Assembly (NCBI GenBank): GCA_964473645.1
Contig: CAYYPW010000013.1
Location: forward strand, 62,001 to 126,000
Length of the DNA stretch: 64,000 nucleotides
Source: HdN1 sp964473645
Lineage (GTDB): Bacteria > Pseudomonadota > Gammaproteobacteria > Pseudomonadales > Ketobacteraceae
Reading direction: 5' to 3'
Both the position numbers and the translations under genes were made by a program. The notes below the pieces were generated by a model, which worked only from the letters and a program-made list of their open reading frames with translations, did no database searches and was not told the DNA's origin. Below, piece by piece: positions 44,169 through 53,224 of the stretch (positions are counted from its first letter, which is position 1; every line of letters begins with the position of its first letter).

Positions 44169-44573
44169 ATGATCAAGAAAATTCTGATTGGCACCGTTAT
44201 CACCAGCAGCCTGTTAATACAAGGCTGCATCTCCTTTAACAGCCTCGCCGATGCCAAGAATGCACGCGGCACAGGAGTCTCCAAACACTATACAGCGACC
44301 AAAGCACAGGTTTGGCAGCAGACACTAGGCGTTATTGAAAAATCAGATCTCACTCTGGTGAACGAAGATTTCAGTAAAGGACTGATTCTGGCGCAACAGC
44401 CAATTGCCCCCCTCAGTTTGACAGCAGGCCAAAACGTAGCCGTATTTGTCTCGGAAACAGGCCAACAGACCCGAGTAGAGGTTGTCGCAAAAAAAGCAGT
44501 GGGTGCGATCGAATTTACCTCTCGTGATTGGGAAGATTACATCATCGAACAGCTTGATGAGCGGATTAAATGA
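44169..44573 (+). CDS. Small outer-membrane-type lipoprotein
   Basis: 134 residues from ATG 44169, preceded by AAGAGG. Signal peptide MIKKILIGTVITSSLLIQGC with lipobox LIQGC, Cys20. The mature part is a short alpha/beta domain (QVWQQTLGVIEKSDLTLVNEDFSKGLILAQQPIAPLS..TGQQTRVEVVAKKA) of the kind found in small DUF3568-like lipoproteins. Function unknown. A terminator follows at 44579. Confidence 0.7.
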   Translation: MIKKILIGTVITSSLLIQGCISFNSLADAKNARGTGVSKHYTATKAQVWQQTLGVIEKSDLTLVNEDFSKGLILAQQPIAPLSLTAGQNVAVFVSETGQQTRVEVVAKKAVGAIEFTSRDWEDYIIEQLDERIK

Positions 44574-44578
44574 TACAA

Positions 44579-44605
44579 GTCGGGCGCGCTATATCCGCGC
44601 CTGAC
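44579..44605 (+). terminator. Terminator after the lipoprotein gene
   Basis: GTCGGGCGCG pairs with CGCGCCTGAC (10 bp, one G-T pair) around a 7-nt loop, 5 bp after the stop. No T-run follows, so it may act mainly as a 3' stabiliser. Confidence 0.55.
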
Positions 44606-44693
44606 TCATAATCGCTTCAAAACCCAATGCTACCGATGCCAATTCAAGTGTAACCAACCCGGTGCCTATATTTATCTACACCAATGATTGCAC

Positions 44694-44805
44694 AAGGGGC
44701 TTGTTGATGTTCGGTTTATGGAACGTCGCCGGCAGGGATGCCGGCGTCGAGCCTACAGGGACGTATTTACGGCGTGTCCATAAACCGAACATCAACAAGC
44801 CCCAA
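44694..44805 (+). repeat. 112-bp structured element, copy 5 (core on + strand)
   Basis: Left arm 44694-44718, right arm 44781-44805 (23 consecutive pairs), 62-nt core 44719-44780. Apical stem CGCCGGCA/TGCCGGCG, loop GGGA; the right core end reads CGGCGTGTCCA, one base unlike the others. Outer TATCTAC/CAGATATA traces remain at the expected distance. It lies in the 300-bp gap between two tandem + genes, the only copy in a tandem plus-strand gap. Confidence 0.9.
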
Positions 44806-44873
44806 ACAGAGAAACCACAATCAGATATAGTTATTCTCCAGTCGAACCACATACACGAGACAAAACAAAAAAA

Positions 44874-45218
44874 ATGCAATGGCTAATGGATTTCATCACC
44901 CTACGCTTCTTCGTTACTCCCTATCTGATCGTATTAGCCTATTGGATAGGTGCATTTGTCGTTCCACTGCTGGCCGCCCTGATCACCGCCTGGCTCGCCA
45001 ACAAAGCCAAAAATAGCGACATAAGCGCCACCCACATAGAAAGCCTACAAAAATGGATCAACACCCTCCCCTACGCCCGCGCCACGAAATGGGCCATAGG
45101 GGCCATATTCATGCTGATATTCCTCTTTCTCGAACTCGCCTGGCGCATACTTTTTGAAATCCTGATTGCACTCTTCCACATCCACGACGCACTACTGGCC
45201 ATCGCCAAAAACACATGA
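44874..45218 (+). CDS. Small DUF4282-like membrane protein
   Basis: 114 residues, start ATG 44874 with only an A-rich stretch upstream, so another start is possible. Two or three hydrophobic helices: FFVTPYLIVLAYWIGAFVVPLLAALITAWLA and AIGAIFMLIFLFLELAWRILFEILIALFHIHDALLAI. The RILFEILIALFHIHDAL ending is typical of DUF4282 proteins. Function unknown. The next gene (secreted protein) starts 8 bp after its stop, so an operon is likely. Confidence 0.65.
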   Translation: MQWLMDFITLRFFVTPYLIVLAYWIGAFVVPLLAALITAWLANKAKNSDISATHIESLQKWINTLPYARATKWAIGAIFMLIFLFLELAWRILFEILIALFHIHDALLAIAKNT

Positions 45219-45225
45219 GGCTGCC

Positions 45226-46800
45226 ATGAAATACGCCTATTCACTCGCCCTACTACTGACATGCTCCACCACCGCATTCGCCTACACTGATGCCGATATA
45301 ATAAACCGCTGGAAACCCATCGTAACCTTCGCCGGCAACGGCCAACCACGATTAGCCATTGATAAACTGCGCGGCATCAATGAAATTCAATCCCTGATGG
45401 TTGATCACAGCACCTTTGATCCACAATCCCAACGCTTCATAGAAGACCTTTGGGGCTCTATCGAAGACTTCAACCTCGCGCGCTTTTATTCGATTTTGCC
45501 CGAGCAAAACGGCGACTGGCGTGAGCTTCACGTGCAAGGCAGTCGGCAGGGTGATAAATATTGCTACGTCGATGCCTCCAAACAGAAATTCGAGGCGATA
45601 GAACGCATTAATATGCTAGGTGATTCGAGCCTGCTAGTGCGCGCCAAAAAAATACAAACGCCAGAAAAGCATCAAACGCACTACCTGATGGGCGCAGACT
45701 GGCATCTCGGATGGGGCTCCTATTCGTGGCAATCGTTTCGCTCAACGGTCACAGAATCCATTCAAATTCTTTCCATGCCAGAAACACAACTTACCAATGC
45801 CGTTAACGCGGATGCCGAGCGCATAAAAACTGCAGCCCGCAACATGAGCCCACAATTGGGGGAAGAAGATATTGCCATCATTGCACCACTGTGGGCAGCC
45901 TTTCCACACTTGTGGGAACACTTTTCGAAAATGGGACAAGTGGATAATGTTTTGGTGGATAAAAGCGCCAGCATTTATGGACTTGATCCCGCCAAAGACA
46001 AAATCAAAGACGTGGATATCATTATTTCGTTAGACCCGAAAAAAATTGAGGCGCTTTATCCCGCTATTGCTGCCTATATCAACCGTGTCGATGACCTGCT
46101 GACGGTGGGCTTGGATTTGTACACACCGGACGGGCGTCTGCTAAAAATCGGACTGGATACTACTGGTCTTAAATTGCGTATATCCATGCTGGTGAATGGA
46201 GACGGATTGGTACCGGTCGACAATGATCAGGCCAAACCTGAAAAGACCCTGTACTTCAAAGACCAGGATATTCAGATGATGGCGGTGGTAAATGCAACGA
46301 TCGATATGCTCGGCGTCACCACCGAGGTCAACAATATCCGTTCAACGCTGCACTATCGCCCTTATGGCGAAGGGATGCGTATTGATCTCAACATGAACAC
46401 ACTCCCGACCGTCGCCGTAAAAGGGCGTGCACTTGGAATCGTCCCCACCGGATTTATTGATGCTCTGCTGCCGACCAATATCGATGCGATTATTCTCGAA
46501 TTTATGGAAGTCGCGGTGAAAGGTAATGATGGAAAAGGAATTGAAGCGTCGGTGGCACTAGAAAATACGCGCAGCTGGGGCGTTACCCATATGGCGCTCA
46601 CCGGTCAGGTGGAAGCGCTCGACAGCATGCTCGCGCGTATCGGTGTGGCCATTGTTAATACTCGCATGATTCCCTCGGAGGATCAGGGCAGGGAATTAAT
46701 TGCCTTGGCCAAATCCTCCCGCAAGGCGTTTGATTTGGATCTCGCCCAATACGAAAAAATAGTGGATACACAAAGTATTGCTTTACATCAGGCTCGGTAA
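45226..46800 (+). CDS. Secreted protein of unknown function
   Basis: 524 residues from ATG 45226, with GAGG upstream. Signal peptide MKYAYSLALLLTCSTTAFA. The protein has an N-terminal alpha-helical part (SRRWKPIVTFAGNGQ-like: DADIINRWKPIVTFAGN), a middle segment with FDPQSQRFIEDLWGSIEDFNLARFY and a long regular alpha/beta C-terminal part (VDVDIIISLDPKKIEALYPAIAAYI). No recognised catalytic motif, no membrane helix after the signal. I do not recognise the family. Linked to the DUF4282-like gene by an 8-bp gap. Confidence 0.65.
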   Translation: MKYAYSLALLLTCSTTAFAYTDADIINRWKPIVTFAGNGQPRLAIDKLRGINEIQSLMVDHSTFDPQSQRFIEDLWGSIEDFNLARFYSILPEQNGDWRELHVQGSRQGDKYCYVDASKQKFEAIERINMLGDSSLLVRAKKIQTPEKHQTHYLMGADWHLGWGSYSWQSFRSTVTESIQILSMPETQLTNAVNADAERIKTAARNMSPQLGEEDIAIIAPLWAAFPHLWEHFSKMGQVDNVLVDKSASIYGLDPAKDKIKDVDIIISLDPKKIEALYPAIAAYINRVDDLLTVGLDLYTPDGRLLKIGLDTTGLKLRISMLVNGDGLVPVDNDQAKPEKTLYFKDQDIQMMAVVNATIDMLGVTTEVNNIRSTLHYRPYGEGMRIDLNMNTLPTVAVKGRALGIVPTGFIDALLPTNIDAIILEFMEVAVKGNDGKGIEASVALENTRSWGVTHMALTGQVEALDSMLARIGVAIVNTRMIPSEDQGRELIALAKSSRKAFDLDLAQYEKIVDTQSIALHQAR

Positions 46801-47017
46801 TTTGGCGATATTCCTGTTAATGGTTGCAGGTTTTGATGCACGCAGGCTTGGTCACACTCAGACTCTCCTGCGTGCCCTGGTTGCAGTCCAGATGTTTGGC
46901 CACAAAATCCGCGTCCCAGCTAAATCCCCGCCCGCCTCCCCACCCCAAAAAGCGGTGCGCACGCGATCAATCACACTATCCTATTGAATCAGCGAGGTTT
47001 TATATCGTCATAACACA

Positions 47018-50000
47018 ATGCAGTCCCCGCTACCCCTGCCCCACCTCAAGCTGCTAAACTGGGTGCTTTTGAGCCCCAAAAGCACCCCGATCATGCTGTT
47101 CGACGCGCGCGCTCTCAAGAACGAATTTTCCCGTATGCAGCTGGAGAAGGCAGAACATCTGCTATCCCAGGGGCAGGTGGCGGCGTTGCGCATCAATGGT
47201 GATGGCACCCGTATCGACGGTACCATTGTCGATAGCCACGGCCAGGAGGAACGCCCTTTCGTCAGCGTGCGCGCCCATGGGCAACCCCGCTTTGTGATGG
47301 AATGCAGCTGCGAAGCCGATGGTGCCTGCAGTCACGGCATTGCTCTGCTGCTGGAAAGCCTGCGGAATCCGCCCAGCGCCAATAGTGATCATCAGAAAAC
47401 CAATCCCCGCAGCAAGCCTCTCTCTATTCTTTATACGCTCAGCCCGCACGACTGCTGGCCACCGCGCCTGCTTTTAACGCTTACCATCAGGGGCGATGAT
47501 GGAACCCGCCGCCCGTTGGTATTGAACTGGGCATGGCTGCAACAATTTCGTAAGCATCTGCGCCAGCAAGACTGGCGCATTTTGCAACAACTGCGCGAGC
47601 AGGATGCCAGCTGGGAAGGCAAACAACGGCTCGACCTCAAGCCCGCTCACCTGGCTGCTACCCTGCCTGCATTGGCAGAATCCGGGCGCTGCTATTGGTT
47701 GGAGGAGGATAACGCCAAGCCTGATCGGCATAGACGTGCACTGCAACCGGGACCGGATCGCCCGGCCACAATCCGCTGGCAGCCGCAAGAAAACGGGCAG
47801 CAGTGGCTGGTATTACAAATTCCAGGCGTTGACTGTTACCCTGGCAGCACTGCATTTTATGTGGACACAACCTCAGGGTTGATGGGTAAAGCCACCACGG
47901 GCATCAGTATAGAGGCCATGCGCTGGCTGGAGCGCGGAGTGGTGGTAAACGCCGGGGATTTCACCACTTTCATGCAACGCCATGGCGATGACCTGCGTCG
48001 GGTCGGCTTGCCCGAGCCGATGGATTACCCGATTAAAACCCGCAACGATAAGCCGGTGCCCTGTTTGCGATTTTACAGTGTGCGCACCCATCTGATCGCG
48101 CAGCAGAGTTATCGTCGCCCCGCGTTGATTGACGCCGTGCGGGTGAGTTTTGCTTACCCCGGCCCTGCAGGAGAAGTGGAGTTTCTGGCCGAACTACCCG
48201 CCACTCAGCAGTATCGTTACTACAATGGCGTATTACATAAATTCATACGCGATCGTGCCAGTGAACAGCAATGGCAGGCACAACTGGAGCAAGCCCTGCA
48301 AACGCTCACACCACTGGAGCATTTTTATCAAGGCGCGCAATTCACCGATGGTGTACTGCCCGGCGATCTGTGTGTCAACAGTGCTCAGGAGTGGCAACGC
48401 TTGCTCCTCGAACAAGTGCCCGCCTGGCAACAAGAAGGTTGGCGTATTTCTATCGCACCGCAATTTCGCCACTATTTTGTGCCGGCCCGACAATGGCGCG
48501 TCGGCGTAGAGCGTGACACCCACGGTCGCTTTGCCTTAAGTCTAACGGCCAATATTGGTGGCGAAACTGTCAATCTGCTGCAGCGCCTTGCTTCTGCCAT
48601 TGAAAGCCAGCCCGAACGCTACAGTTTCGATGCGCTGAATTCCATGGGAGAAGGCAGCATTCTGTCGCTGGGCGATGACCGACGCATTGTGATTCCCATT
48701 GCGCTTCTGCGCCCCTTGCTAGTACATCTATTGGAACTGTTTGATCAGCCCAAGTTCGACAAACTTGGCCGTCTGCCTCTACCCGCCACACAAGCTGAGC
48801 GTTTGACGACACTGAGCGAAGCCCTGTTGCAGTACTGGCATGATCCACAACGGGTCACACACCAACAAATGCAACTCAGTTTTGACGAAGGCGTGCTGAC
48901 GCATGCCTATGAAGGCCTCAATGCCACCCTGCGTGACTATCAGTTGCAAGGCGTTGCCTGGTGGCGATCGCTGGCCAGACGCGAACTGGGCGGAATTCTG
49001 GCCGATGACATGGGGCTGGGAAAAACACTGCAGACCTTGGCGTTTCTGTTACAAGAGAAAAATAGTGGCCGGCTGCACCAACCCGCGTTGGTAGTGGCCC
49101 CCACCAGCGTCATTTACAACTGGCAGCGCGAAGCGCAGCGCTTCACGCCGACCCTAAGCTGCGCTGTGTTGCATGGCCCCGGTCGTATGGAATTGTTGCA
49201 AAGTACACCGACGCCAGACATTTTCGTTACTTCTTACGCGCTGGCGCATCGTGATCTGGCGACCTGGCAATCATTGCGCCTGAGTTATCTAGTGCTTGAT
49301 GAAGCCCACATGATCAAGAACGCCAATACGAAAGTCGCCAAAGCGCTGCGGCAGTTTAATGCCGAGCATCGTTTTTGCCTCACAGGCACGCCGCTGGAAA
49401 ATCACCTGGGGGAACTTTGGTCGCTGTTTGAATTCATGATGCCGGGTAGCCTGGGCAATGAACCACAGTTCAAACGCCTCTACCGCGTGCCCATCGAAAA
49501 ACGTCGCGACGAAGCACGCGCAGCTGCCCTGATACGCCGCATCGCCCCCCATTTGCTGCGACGAAAAAAATCCGATGTTGCAAAAGAATTACCGCCCAAA
49601 ACCGAAATGCTAGTACACATCGCCATGGGCGATGCGCAATCCCAGTTTTATGACGCCCTACACGCGACAACACAAAAGGAAATTCTGCGGTTGCTTAACG
49701 ATGAGCAAGCAGAACAAAAGCGTATTCACGTACTGGATGCCTTGTTACGCCTGCGCCAATTGTGCTGCGACCCGCGCTTGTTACCGCTCGAAGAAAGTGC
49801 TGAGTTGCCCTCTGCCAAACTTGAACATTTGCTCGATATGCTCGAAGAACTCACCGAAGAAGGTCGTAAAATTCTGGTGTTTTCGCAATTTACATCGATG
49901 CTGACGCTGATCAGCAAAGCCTTGCAGGAGCTCAAGATCTCGCACCTGATGTTGACCGGTGCCACCCAAAACCGACAGGCCTTGGTGGAGCGCTTTCAGA

Positions 50001-50335
50001 CCGGCAATGACAAAGTATTTTTGATCAGTTTGAAAGCGGGTGGCGTTGGCTTGAACCTGACAGCCGCCGATACAGTAATACATTATGATCCGTGGTGGAA
50101 TCCGGCCGCCGAACAGCAAGCCACCGACCGCGCGTATCGTATTGGTCAGGATAAACCGGTGTTTGTGTACAAACTGATTTGTCAAAACACCATCGAAGAA
50201 AAGATCGTGCTTTTGCAGGAGCACAAACGTGCGTTGCAAGATGCCATTACTGGCGCCGCGGAGCTACTGCCCGCAGCACCGTTAAGTGATGAAGATATCC
50301 AGTTTTTGCTTACCCAATCTAAAAGCGTTGGCTGA
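47018..50335 (+). CDS. SWIM-zinc-finger SNF2-family helicase
   Basis: 1105 residues. N-terminal SWIM finger CSCEADGACSHGIAL (about 98-112), a long middle domain, then SNF2 motifs: DDMGLGKTLQTL (about 664), DEAHMIKN, LTGTPLENHLGELWSLF, and helicase C with SLKAGGVGLNLTAADTVIHYDPWWNPAAEQQATDRAYRIGQ. A DNA-translocase role similar to HepA-type Swi2/Snf2 ATPases, probably in DNA or transcription maintenance. Start at ATG 47018 or in-frame ATG 47093; the first 25 residues before FDARALKNEFS lack similarity. Its end overlaps the convergent FadL-2 by 17 bp. Confidence 0.9.
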   Translation: MQSPLPLPHLKLLNWVLLSPKSTPIMLFDARALKNEFSRMQLEKAEHLLSQGQVAALRINGDGTRIDGTIVDSHGQEERPFVSVRAHGQPRFVMECSCEADGACSHGIALLLESLRNPPSANSDHQKTNPRSKPLSILYTLSPHDCWPPRLLLTLTIRGDDGTRRPLVLNWAWLQQFRKHLRQQDWRILQQLREQDASWEGKQRLDLKPAHLAATLPALAESGRCYWLEEDNAKPDRHRRALQPGPDRPATIRWQPQENGQQWLVLQIPGVDCYPGSTAFYVDTTSGLMGKATTGISIEAMRWLERGVVVNAGDFTTFMQRHGDDLRRVGLPEPMDYPIKTRNDKPVPCLRFYSVRTHLIAQQSYRRPALIDAVRVSFAYPGPAGEVEFLAELPATQQYRYYNGVLHKFIRDRASEQQWQAQLEQALQTLTPLEHFYQGAQFTDGVLPGDLCVNSAQEWQRLLLEQVPAWQQEGWRISIAPQFRHYFVPARQWRVGVERDTHGRFALSLTANIGGETVNLLQRLASAIESQPERYSFDALNSMGEGSILSLGDDRRIVIPIALLRPLLVHLLELFDQPKFDKLGRLPLPATQAERLTTLSEALLQYWHDPQRVTHQQMQLSFDEGVLTHAYEGLNATLRDYQLQGVAWWRSLARRELGGILADDMGLGKTLQTLAFLLQEKNSGRLHQPALVVAPTSVIYNWQREAQRFTPTLSCAVLHGPGRMELLQSTPTPDIFVTSYALAHRDLATWQSLRLSYLVLDEAHMIKNANTKVAKALRQFNAEHRFCLTGTPLENHLGELWSLFEFMMPGSLGNEPQFKRLYRVPIEKRRDEARAAALIRRIAPHLLRRKKSDVAKELPPKTEMLVHIAMGDAQSQFYDALHATTQKEILRLLNDEQAEQKRIHVLDALLRLRQLCCDPRLLPLEESAELPSAKLEHLLDMLEELTEEGRKILVFSQFTSMLTLISKALQELKISHLMLTGATQNRQALVERFQTGNDKVFLISLKAGGVGLNLTAADTVIHYDPWWNPAAEQQATDRAYRIGQDKPVFVYKLICQNTIEEKIVLLQEHKRALQDAITGAAELLPAAPLSDEDIQFLLTQSKSVG

Positions 50336-51944
50336 GGCTGAGTTCAAGCAGCAGCATGCTCAAATCGGTTTTTATGTCGGTACCAAAAAACGGATTGTAA
50401 ATAAAATTCATCGGGTCGGTGTCGTTCCCCAAAGGACTCGTGCCTGCCGGCATATTCAATGAATTGCGGAAATACGCGATACCGAAATCTACCTGGCCAT
50501 ATTCTTTCGTGGTCAAACCAAAACCAGCTCCAAACAGTTTGCCTGACCCCATGGGCAGCAACGGTGTGTAACCACCTCTAGGCAGCGAGGTCGGTCGATC
50601 TTCAACACCCAAACGCAACACCAGTTGATCTGACCAGGCATATTCCAGCCCCACGGCCCAATTCCAGGTATCTTCCAGCCCAAGCGGAAACACCAACGCG
50701 TTGCTGGTGGATTCGCCGACATACTCCGCCAGACGCAAAAAATCAATGGACTTCGAAAGTTCCAATGGAAGCTCTTGCCAGGTAGACCAGCCTGCGTATT
50801 TGTAGTCAATATTCAATTTAACGTCTGGTGTGAGCTGCACACTGGTGCCCAACATAAATTGTTCGGGCATTTCCATTTCAAGCTTGACCTTCCCCTCGGT
50901 TTGGCTTTGCCCGGTGGGAAATTCGTAGCCCAACATTCTCACAATCGCATCAATCTGACCACCAAGCGGCGACCCCACCAACGGCACCAACACCGAACTC
51001 CAGGCGTCCGAACTGGTCCAGGAAAAGTCACCCTTCAGAGTCATGGGCATCGGCGCAATATAGTTCATCCCAAAAGTAAGCCACTGAATCGGTTGCCAAA
51101 GAACACCAAAATTGAACCCGATCGTGAGAGGGCTTTCGACCTCTAGCGCCATATAGCCCAATTCTTCATAAGGCGAAAAATTGCCACCACAAAGCAGTTC
51201 AAGCGGTGGTCGCGCTGGGTCGGCACCGGTGCAGTTGAGCATGGGGCCCTGCTGCAATTCACCCAGTTCAAAAATGCTTGGATTCCCGCCGCGAAACGGC
51301 AATTCGAAACCCACACCACCGTAATTGAAGGTCATCGCAGCACCTACGGTTAATTCATCATTGACGCGATAGGCGAAGCTGGGCGAAAAATATGTCACCA
51401 CCATAAACGACATGCGTTGGCCAATCCAGCGACTGGGATCGTCCTCACTACGGTACAATCCCACCATCATGGGTGAATAAACGTTGGTGGCGAGGGTCAT
51501 GTCCCCATCGGGTGTGCCATAAGAAACACCACCCAGAGGGGCGAACAAAATCGGAACGTCGGTCATACCGACAAAGGGCAGCATCAACGACGCGCCTGCG
51601 GTGGTACCGGTGGTTTGATAGGCGTCATTTTCTTTAAAATACGGCTGACCACGATGCGCATCAATGGCAGCCGCTGTTTCGGGATCATAATCGCCGAATT
51701 CCATATCGATACCGAAGGTACCTGCGACCACTTTGAAATGGGATTGACGCCCCCTCAGATTGATCAAACCAGCGGGGTTAAAATGAATCGAGTCAATGCC
51801 AGGTGGGTCGGCCGTTACCGCATGCCCCAATGCAACCGCTTTGGCACTACCGATGGTTAAACTGTCGGTAAGTGTCGCCACCGCCGGTGTCGACCCAATG
51901 GCCAGCCACAAACCACACCAACAACGTGCTCGAAGGAGATCCAT
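50319..51944 (-). CDS. FadL/OmpP1/TodX-family outer-membrane transporter (copy 2)
   Basis: 541 residues, signal peptide MDLLRARCWCGLWLAIGSTPAVA, then TDSLTIGSAKAVALGHAVTADPPGIDSIHFNPAGLI as in copy 1 at 34965. Barrel strands run to the C-terminal LSLSQRF. Inserted Cys pair region (MLNCTGADPARPPLELLCGGNFSP) may form a disulphide loop at the surface; copy 1 has a similar CSQEVPAIDFCGG loop. Divergent from the TetR-blc pair across a 150-bp space holding a 41-bp palindrome. Likely imports a hydrophobic compound sensed by that TetR. Confidence 0.9.
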   Translation of the reverse strand: MDLLRARCWCGLWLAIGSTPAVATLTDSLTIGSAKAVALGHAVTADPPGIDSIHFNPAGLINLRGRQSHFKVVAGTFGIDMEFGDYDPETAAAIDAHRGQPYFKENDAYQTTGTTAGASLMLPFVGMTDVPILFAPLGGVSYGTPDGDMTLATNVYSPMMVGLYRSEDDPSRWIGQRMSFMVVTYFSPSFAYRVNDELTVGAAMTFNYGGVGFELPFRGGNPSIFELGELQQGPMLNCTGADPARPPLELLCGGNFSPYEELGYMALEVESPLTIGFNFGVLWQPIQWLTFGMNYIAPMPMTLKGDFSWTSSDAWSSVLVPLVGSPLGGQIDAIVRMLGYEFPTGQSQTEGKVKLEMEMPEQFMLGTSVQLTPDVKLNIDYKYAGWSTWQELPLELSKSIDFLRLAEYVGESTSNALVFPLGLEDTWNWAVGLEYAWSDQLVLRLGVEDRPTSLPRGGYTPLLPMGSGKLFGAGFGLTTKEYGQVDFGIAYFRNSLNMPAGTSPLGNDTDPMNFIYNPFFGTDIKTDLSMLLLELSLSQRF

Positions 51945-51966
51945 GTCATTTGCCTGCTTGTTATTT

Positions 51967-52007
51967 TATGTAGCATGATTACATATGTTGTGTAGTCATG
52001 CTACATA
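51967..52007. promoter_or_regulatory. Long palindromic operator between FadL-2 and TetR
   Basis: Perfect 12-bp arms TATGTAGCATGA / TCATGCTACATA separated by 17 nt that contains a smaller imperfect repeat (TACATATGTTGTGTA). It is 22 bp from the FadL-2 start codon and 88 bp before TetR. Such a site suits one or two TetR dimers controlling both genes. Confidence 0.7.
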
Positions 52008-52094
52008 ACTGCTACCGCTATCCGGCAAAACTTTGTTTGCTGGCCTAAATTGCTTATATTTCAGATAGTTAGATGCAGGGTGGAGAAAGGACAA

Positions 52095-52688
52095 ATGACG
52101 ATCAAACCGAGAACGCAACAGCAGCGTCGTGATGGCACCAGCCAAGCCGTGCTAGAAAGTGCTTGCGCGCTCTTTGGTGCACGGGGCTATCAAGACACAG
52201 CGTTGGAAGATATTGCAATGGATTGCGGTACCACCATTCGCCCGATCTATCACTATTTCAAAAGCAAAAAGAACCTGTTCTTGGCCGTGACCGAACACAT
52301 GGAGCAAAAGCTGTTTGAATCGCTGAAGACTGTGAATGCGCACAATAACGAGCCCACGTCGCTGCTGAATTATTGGGAAACGTTCACCTTCTTCGGTCAG
52401 GATGCTGCTTTTCGTCAAATCGTATTGGTGGATGCGCCGTCCATATTGGGCCGCGAGCGCTGGGAGAACTCACCTGTGGTCACACTGGCCATCGATATTC
52501 TTTGCTCCCTGGTGCCGCATTTGCGCCCGGAAAGCCGAATTCTCGTCGCTCGTATGCTGGTGGCCGCATTGACGGAGGCAGCGTTGGCACTGTCTGAACC
52601 GGGTAACGCCGAGAAGGAACGCGCCTTTGAGGAGGTTTCTGAGTTGATTAAAACACTGTTAGGCACAACTAGATCGGAGTTAACATGA
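52095..52688 (+). CDS. TetR-family repressor (FadL-2/blc)
   Basis: 197 residues from ATG 52095 (AAAGGA upstream). HTH: VLESACALFGARGYQDTALEDIAMDCGTTIRPIYHYFKSKKNLFLAV. Divergent from FadL-2 and overlapping the blc start by 4 bp (ATGA). Palindrome 51967-52007 is the probable target. The ligand domain (about 60-190) shows no clear specificity. Confidence 0.9.
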   Translation: MTIKPRTQQQRRDGTSQAVLESACALFGARGYQDTALEDIAMDCGTTIRPIYHYFKSKKNLFLAVTEHMEQKLFESLKTVNAHNNEPTSLLNYWETFTFFGQDAAFRQIVLVDAPSILGRERWENSPVVTLAIDILCSLVPHLRPESRILVARMLVAALTEAALALSEPGNAEKERAFEEVSELIKTLLGTTRSELT

Positions 52689-53200
52689 GATTTGCTATAG
52701 CGATTATCGCAATATTAGGCCTTACAGGCTGTCTCGGCATGCCGGAAAAAGTGTCTCCAATTAAATCATTTGAGTTGAGCCGCTACTTGGGAAAATGGTA
52801 CGAAATAGCGCGATTAGATCATTCATTCGAGCGAGGGCTTGAAAAGATATCTGCCGAATACTCAATTGCGGGCGACGGTGGTGTATCGGTCGTGAATCGT
52901 GGCTATTCATCGGAAGATGCAGAATGGAAGGAAGCGATTGGAAAAGCATATTTTGTGAACAGTGAGAATGAAGGGTACCTTAAAGTATCGTTTTTCGGTC
53001 CGTTCTATGGTTCCTATGTGATTTTCGAAATTGACCGAGTAAATTATGAATATGCTTTTATTTCTGGCCCAGATACTTCTTATTTGTGGCTTTTGGCACG
53101 AAAGCCTGATGTACCACAGGAGGTAATAGAAAAATTCAAAAAAAGATCAAAAGAGTTAGGGTTTAATACTGACGAATTAATTTTTGTAAATCATCATTGA
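52685..53200 (+). CDS. blc: Outer-membrane lipoprotein lipocalin Blc
   Basis: 171 residues. Lipoprotein signal with lipobox LTGC (Cys16), then bacterial lipocalin signature SRYLGKWYEIARLDHSFERGLEKISAEYSI. Blc binds lysophospholipids and supports membrane repair under stress. Codon use is AT-rich: in 53041-53160 only 40 of 120 bases are G or C, against 35 of 60 in the preceding TetR gene (52441-52500). It may be a recent arrival. The coupled ATGA start puts it under the TetR promoter. Confidence 0.9.
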   Translation: MRFAIAIIAILGLTGCLGMPEKVSPIKSFELSRYLGKWYEIARLDHSFERGLEKISAEYSIAGDGGVSVVNRGYSSEDAEWKEAIGKAYFVNSENEGYLKVSFFGPFYGSYVIFEIDRVNYEYAFISGPDTSYLWLLARKPDVPQEVIEKFKKRSKELGFNTDELIFVNHH

Positions 53201-53224
53201 ATTGCCTGATAAGTCACGCCACTC

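Noticed and set aside
8692..44805. Reading the five hairpin elements as CRISPR repeats or integron attC sites
   Set aside because: They are dispersed singly over 36 kb, without spacers, cas genes, integrase or the GTTRRRY core of attC.
46838..46875. Inverted repeat GCACGCAGG/CCTGCGTGC before the SNF2 gene
   Set aside because: 9-bp stem with a 20-nt loop and no T-run; could be chance in a 217-bp gap, so not listed as a feature.
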